A stretch of DNA of 64,000 nucleotides from Cytobacillus firmus (GTDB taxonomy: Bacteria; Bacillota; Bacilli; Bacillales; Cytobacillaceae). A model generated the notes under the pieces. The model made no database searches. It saw only the letters and a list, made by a program, of their open reading frames with translations, and was not told the DNA's origin. The translations under genes were made by a program, and so were the position numbers. Below, one piece after another: positions 62,260 through 64,000 of the stretch. The stretch spans positions 1 through 64,000 of the forward strand of contig NZ_JAMBOJ010000027.1 of assembly GCF_023715565.1 (NCBI RefSeq), written 5' to 3'. Positions within the stretch are counted from its first letter, which is position 1; each line of letters begins with the position of its first letter.

Positions 62260-63453
62260 TTACAGCTTCTGTATGAATGCTACTTTAAGGTAGTCTCCTT
62301 CTTTGAATTCCTTAATGGTGCGGAAGTCTTCAGGAAGGGTAAATTCCTCCAGGATTTTGTAGCGGTCACCTGTTTGGGAGAACGATTTTTTGATAAAGTC
62401 TTTGAATTTTTTCATGCTGAATGTGCTGCAGTTCGATGATGCCACAATGATTCCATTCTTTTCTGTAATCTGGATGGCCTGTGCGAGCAGCTCCGGGTAA
62501 TCTTTTCTTGCGCTGAATGTATGCTTTTTGGATCGGGCAAAGCTTGGAGGGTCGAGGATGACCATATCAAATTTCAGCTGTTTTCGCACTGCATATTTAA
62601 AGTAGTTGAACACATCTTCCACAATGATATCCTGTGCTTCATAATCAATGCCGTTGACGCTGAACATTTCGATCGTTTTGCTTTTGCTGCGATTGGCAAG
62701 GTCGACACTGGTTGTTTTCAAGGCTCCCCCTAATGCGGCTGCCGCCGAAAAAGCACCCGTATAAGAGAATGTGTTAAGTATCGTTTTTCCGGCCGCATAC
62801 TTGTCCCTGATTGTCTTGCGGACATGTCTCTGGTCAAGGAATACACCTACCATAGCGCCGTCATTCAGATAAATAGGAAATCTGATGCCATTCTCCTTCA
62901 CAATCAGTGGAAAAGATGCCCGTTCTCCTGCTATAAAATCATCATCCTCGATATAAGTGCCTTTTACAGCAAACCGTTTCTTTTCGTACAGCCCTTTCAC
63001 ATCAGCGCTGCTCATCAATGCCTGAATCACCGTATCCCTGAACGTATAAATGCCTTCACTGTACCAGCTGATCACGTAAAAACCATCATAAATATCAATC
63101 GTGATGCCTCCGATGCCGTCTCCTTCCCCATTGAAAACCCGGAAGGCTGTTGTATCGGGATCATGGTATAGAGCTTCCCGCCTTTTCAGCGCTTCGTTGA
63201 ATTTCCTTGCAAAAAACGCTTCATCGAAGGTTTCCTGAGGATTTCGGGAAAGAATCCAGCCTCTGCCTTTATTCTGCTTCCCATAATACCCTTTGCCGAT
63301 AAACCGGCCGCTCTCATCAGTCAATTCAATGACCGCACCCTCTTCTATATTCTTCGGAATCTGCTGCACAGACTCCTCAGTCACAAGCGGATAACCATCC
63401 CTAAAACTATTCTTATATTTAGACGCCGCAATTAATTTGATAGCATTACTCAT
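62260..63453 (-). CDS. Class I SAM-dependent rRNA (cytosine-C5) methyltransferase, RlmI/YwbD-like
   Basis: 397 aa. N-terminal PUA domain (about 1-75, IELTDESGRFIGKGYYGKQN), a middle EEHEE-like region (LYEKKRF, GAMVGVFLDQRHVR) and a Rossmann methyltransferase: TILNTFSYTGAFSAAAALGG (SAM binding, about 215-235), VDLANRS, VILDPPSFARSKKHTF (motif IV) and SNCSTFS (motif VI Cys). Like E. coli RlmI, which makes m5C in 23S rRNA. ATG chosen after GGGTGGATTT at 63453. Confidence 0.88.
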   Translation of the reverse strand: MSNAIKLIAASKYKNSFRDGYPLVTEESVQQIPKNIEEGAVIELTDESGRFIGKGYYGKQNKGRGWILSRNPQETFDEAFFARKFNEALKRREALYHDPDTTAFRVFNGEGDGIGGITIDIYDGFYVISWYSEGIYTFRDTVIQALMSSADVKGLYEKKRFAVKGTYIEDDDFIAGERASFPLIVKENGIRFPIYLNDGAMVGVFLDQRHVRKTIRDKYAAGKTILNTFSYTGAFSAAAALGGALKTTSVDLANRSKSKTIEMFSVNGIDYEAQDIIVEDVFNYFKYAVRKQLKFDMVILDPPSFARSKKHTFSARKDYPELLAQAIQITEKNGIIVASSNCSTFSMKKFKDFIKKSFSQTGDRYKILEEFTLPEDFRTIKEFKEGDYLKVAFIQKL

Positions 63454-63502
63454 AAATCCACCCAATCATTTTGTTAGTATAGCTATCATTGTAACATTAA
63501 AA

Positions 63503-63551
63503 GTGACAGGCACCTATACCAGTTGGCTGAAGTGGTATAGGTGCCTGTCAC
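63503..63551. repeat. REP-like palindrome, copy 3 (also terminator of the acetyl-CoA hydrolase gene)
   Basis: GTGACAGGCACCTATACC, AGTTGGCTGAAGT, then the complement; on the minus strand it is followed by TTTTAA just after the stop of the next gene. Confidence 0.85.
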
Positions 63552-63561
63552 CCTCTGTTTT

Positions 63562-64000
<439 letters not shown>

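Overview
The window looks like chromosomal DNA of an aerobic, motile Bacillaceae species (Bacillus, Cytobacillus or Mesobacillus type). The signs are moderate to low GC, strong AGGAGG-type ribosome binding sites with frequent TTG and GTG starts, a T-box-controlled tyrZ, cre boxes, SigB and ECF promoters, RsbR proteins, three Kin-type orphan histidine kinases and the dctB-dctS-dctR-dctP locus. I see no rRNA, tRNA, prophage or CRISPR array. Genus assignment is inference.

Layout. 1-1.7 kb: the end of an IS256-family element that has cut off the 3' end of an amidase gene. 1.8-10.2 kb: a YfmL-type helicase, a HemAT oxygen transducer, an orphan histidine kinase, a zinc alcohol dehydrogenase, an AGCS sodium:amino-acid symporter and an MFS exporter. 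10.2-16.5 kb: a frameshifted CoA-disulfide reductase, a class II aldolase with a long C-terminal tail, a secreted subtilisin and an mtnA-mtnK pair; aldolase plus mtnA and mtnK fit a 5-deoxyribose/methylthioribose (DHAP-shunt) route. 16.7-26.3 kb: an RsbR pseudogene, a cysteine-triad protein of unknown role, a 6-phosphogluconolactonase-like protein, a dCache chemoreceptor, a quinone-reductase-like MDR protein, T-box plus tyrZ, a methionine aminopeptidase, and an overlapping NUDIX/nucleotidyltransferase pair. 26.5-31 kb: LytS/LytT two-component system next to a CstA-type transporter with a cre box and a previously easy-to-miss small membrane protein. 31-38.5 kb: ketopantoate reductase, secreted M6 protease, a small-gene operon ending in a KinB-like kinase, a DnaQ-like exonuclease, small membrane proteins and a Na/Ca exchanger. 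38.5-44.5 kb: an MFS exporter, a two-subunit heme-copper reductase whose active-site tyrosine position holds Asn (NO reductase is more likely than oxidase), a BCCT transporter and an AraC regulator. 44.7-50.1 kb: a SigB-type promoter driving a large catalase, a kinase, and an ECF sigma/anti-sigma pair with its own ECF promoter. 50.2-57 kb: phosphatase, signal peptidase, DinB and MBL proteins, a membrane protein of unknown function with a SigW-like promoter, an RsbR, and an MFS gene broken by one stop codon. 57.2-64 kb: the C4-dicarboxylate uptake and sensing locus, an rRNA methyltransferase and the 3' part of an acetyl-CoA hydrolase/transferase, with three copies of a REP-like palindrome.

How parts work together. 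Much of the window is sensing and carbon overflow control: pyruvate-type (LytST-CstA) and C4-dicarboxylate (Dct) uptake each carry cre boxes, implying CcpA repression in glucose. Stress control appears as SigB (catalase promoter, RsbR proteins) and ECF promoters (three in the window). Four genes carry small lesions (three 1-base deletions in two genes, one nonsense codon in a third, one IS truncation in a fourth); real decay and sequencing error cannot be told apart from here.
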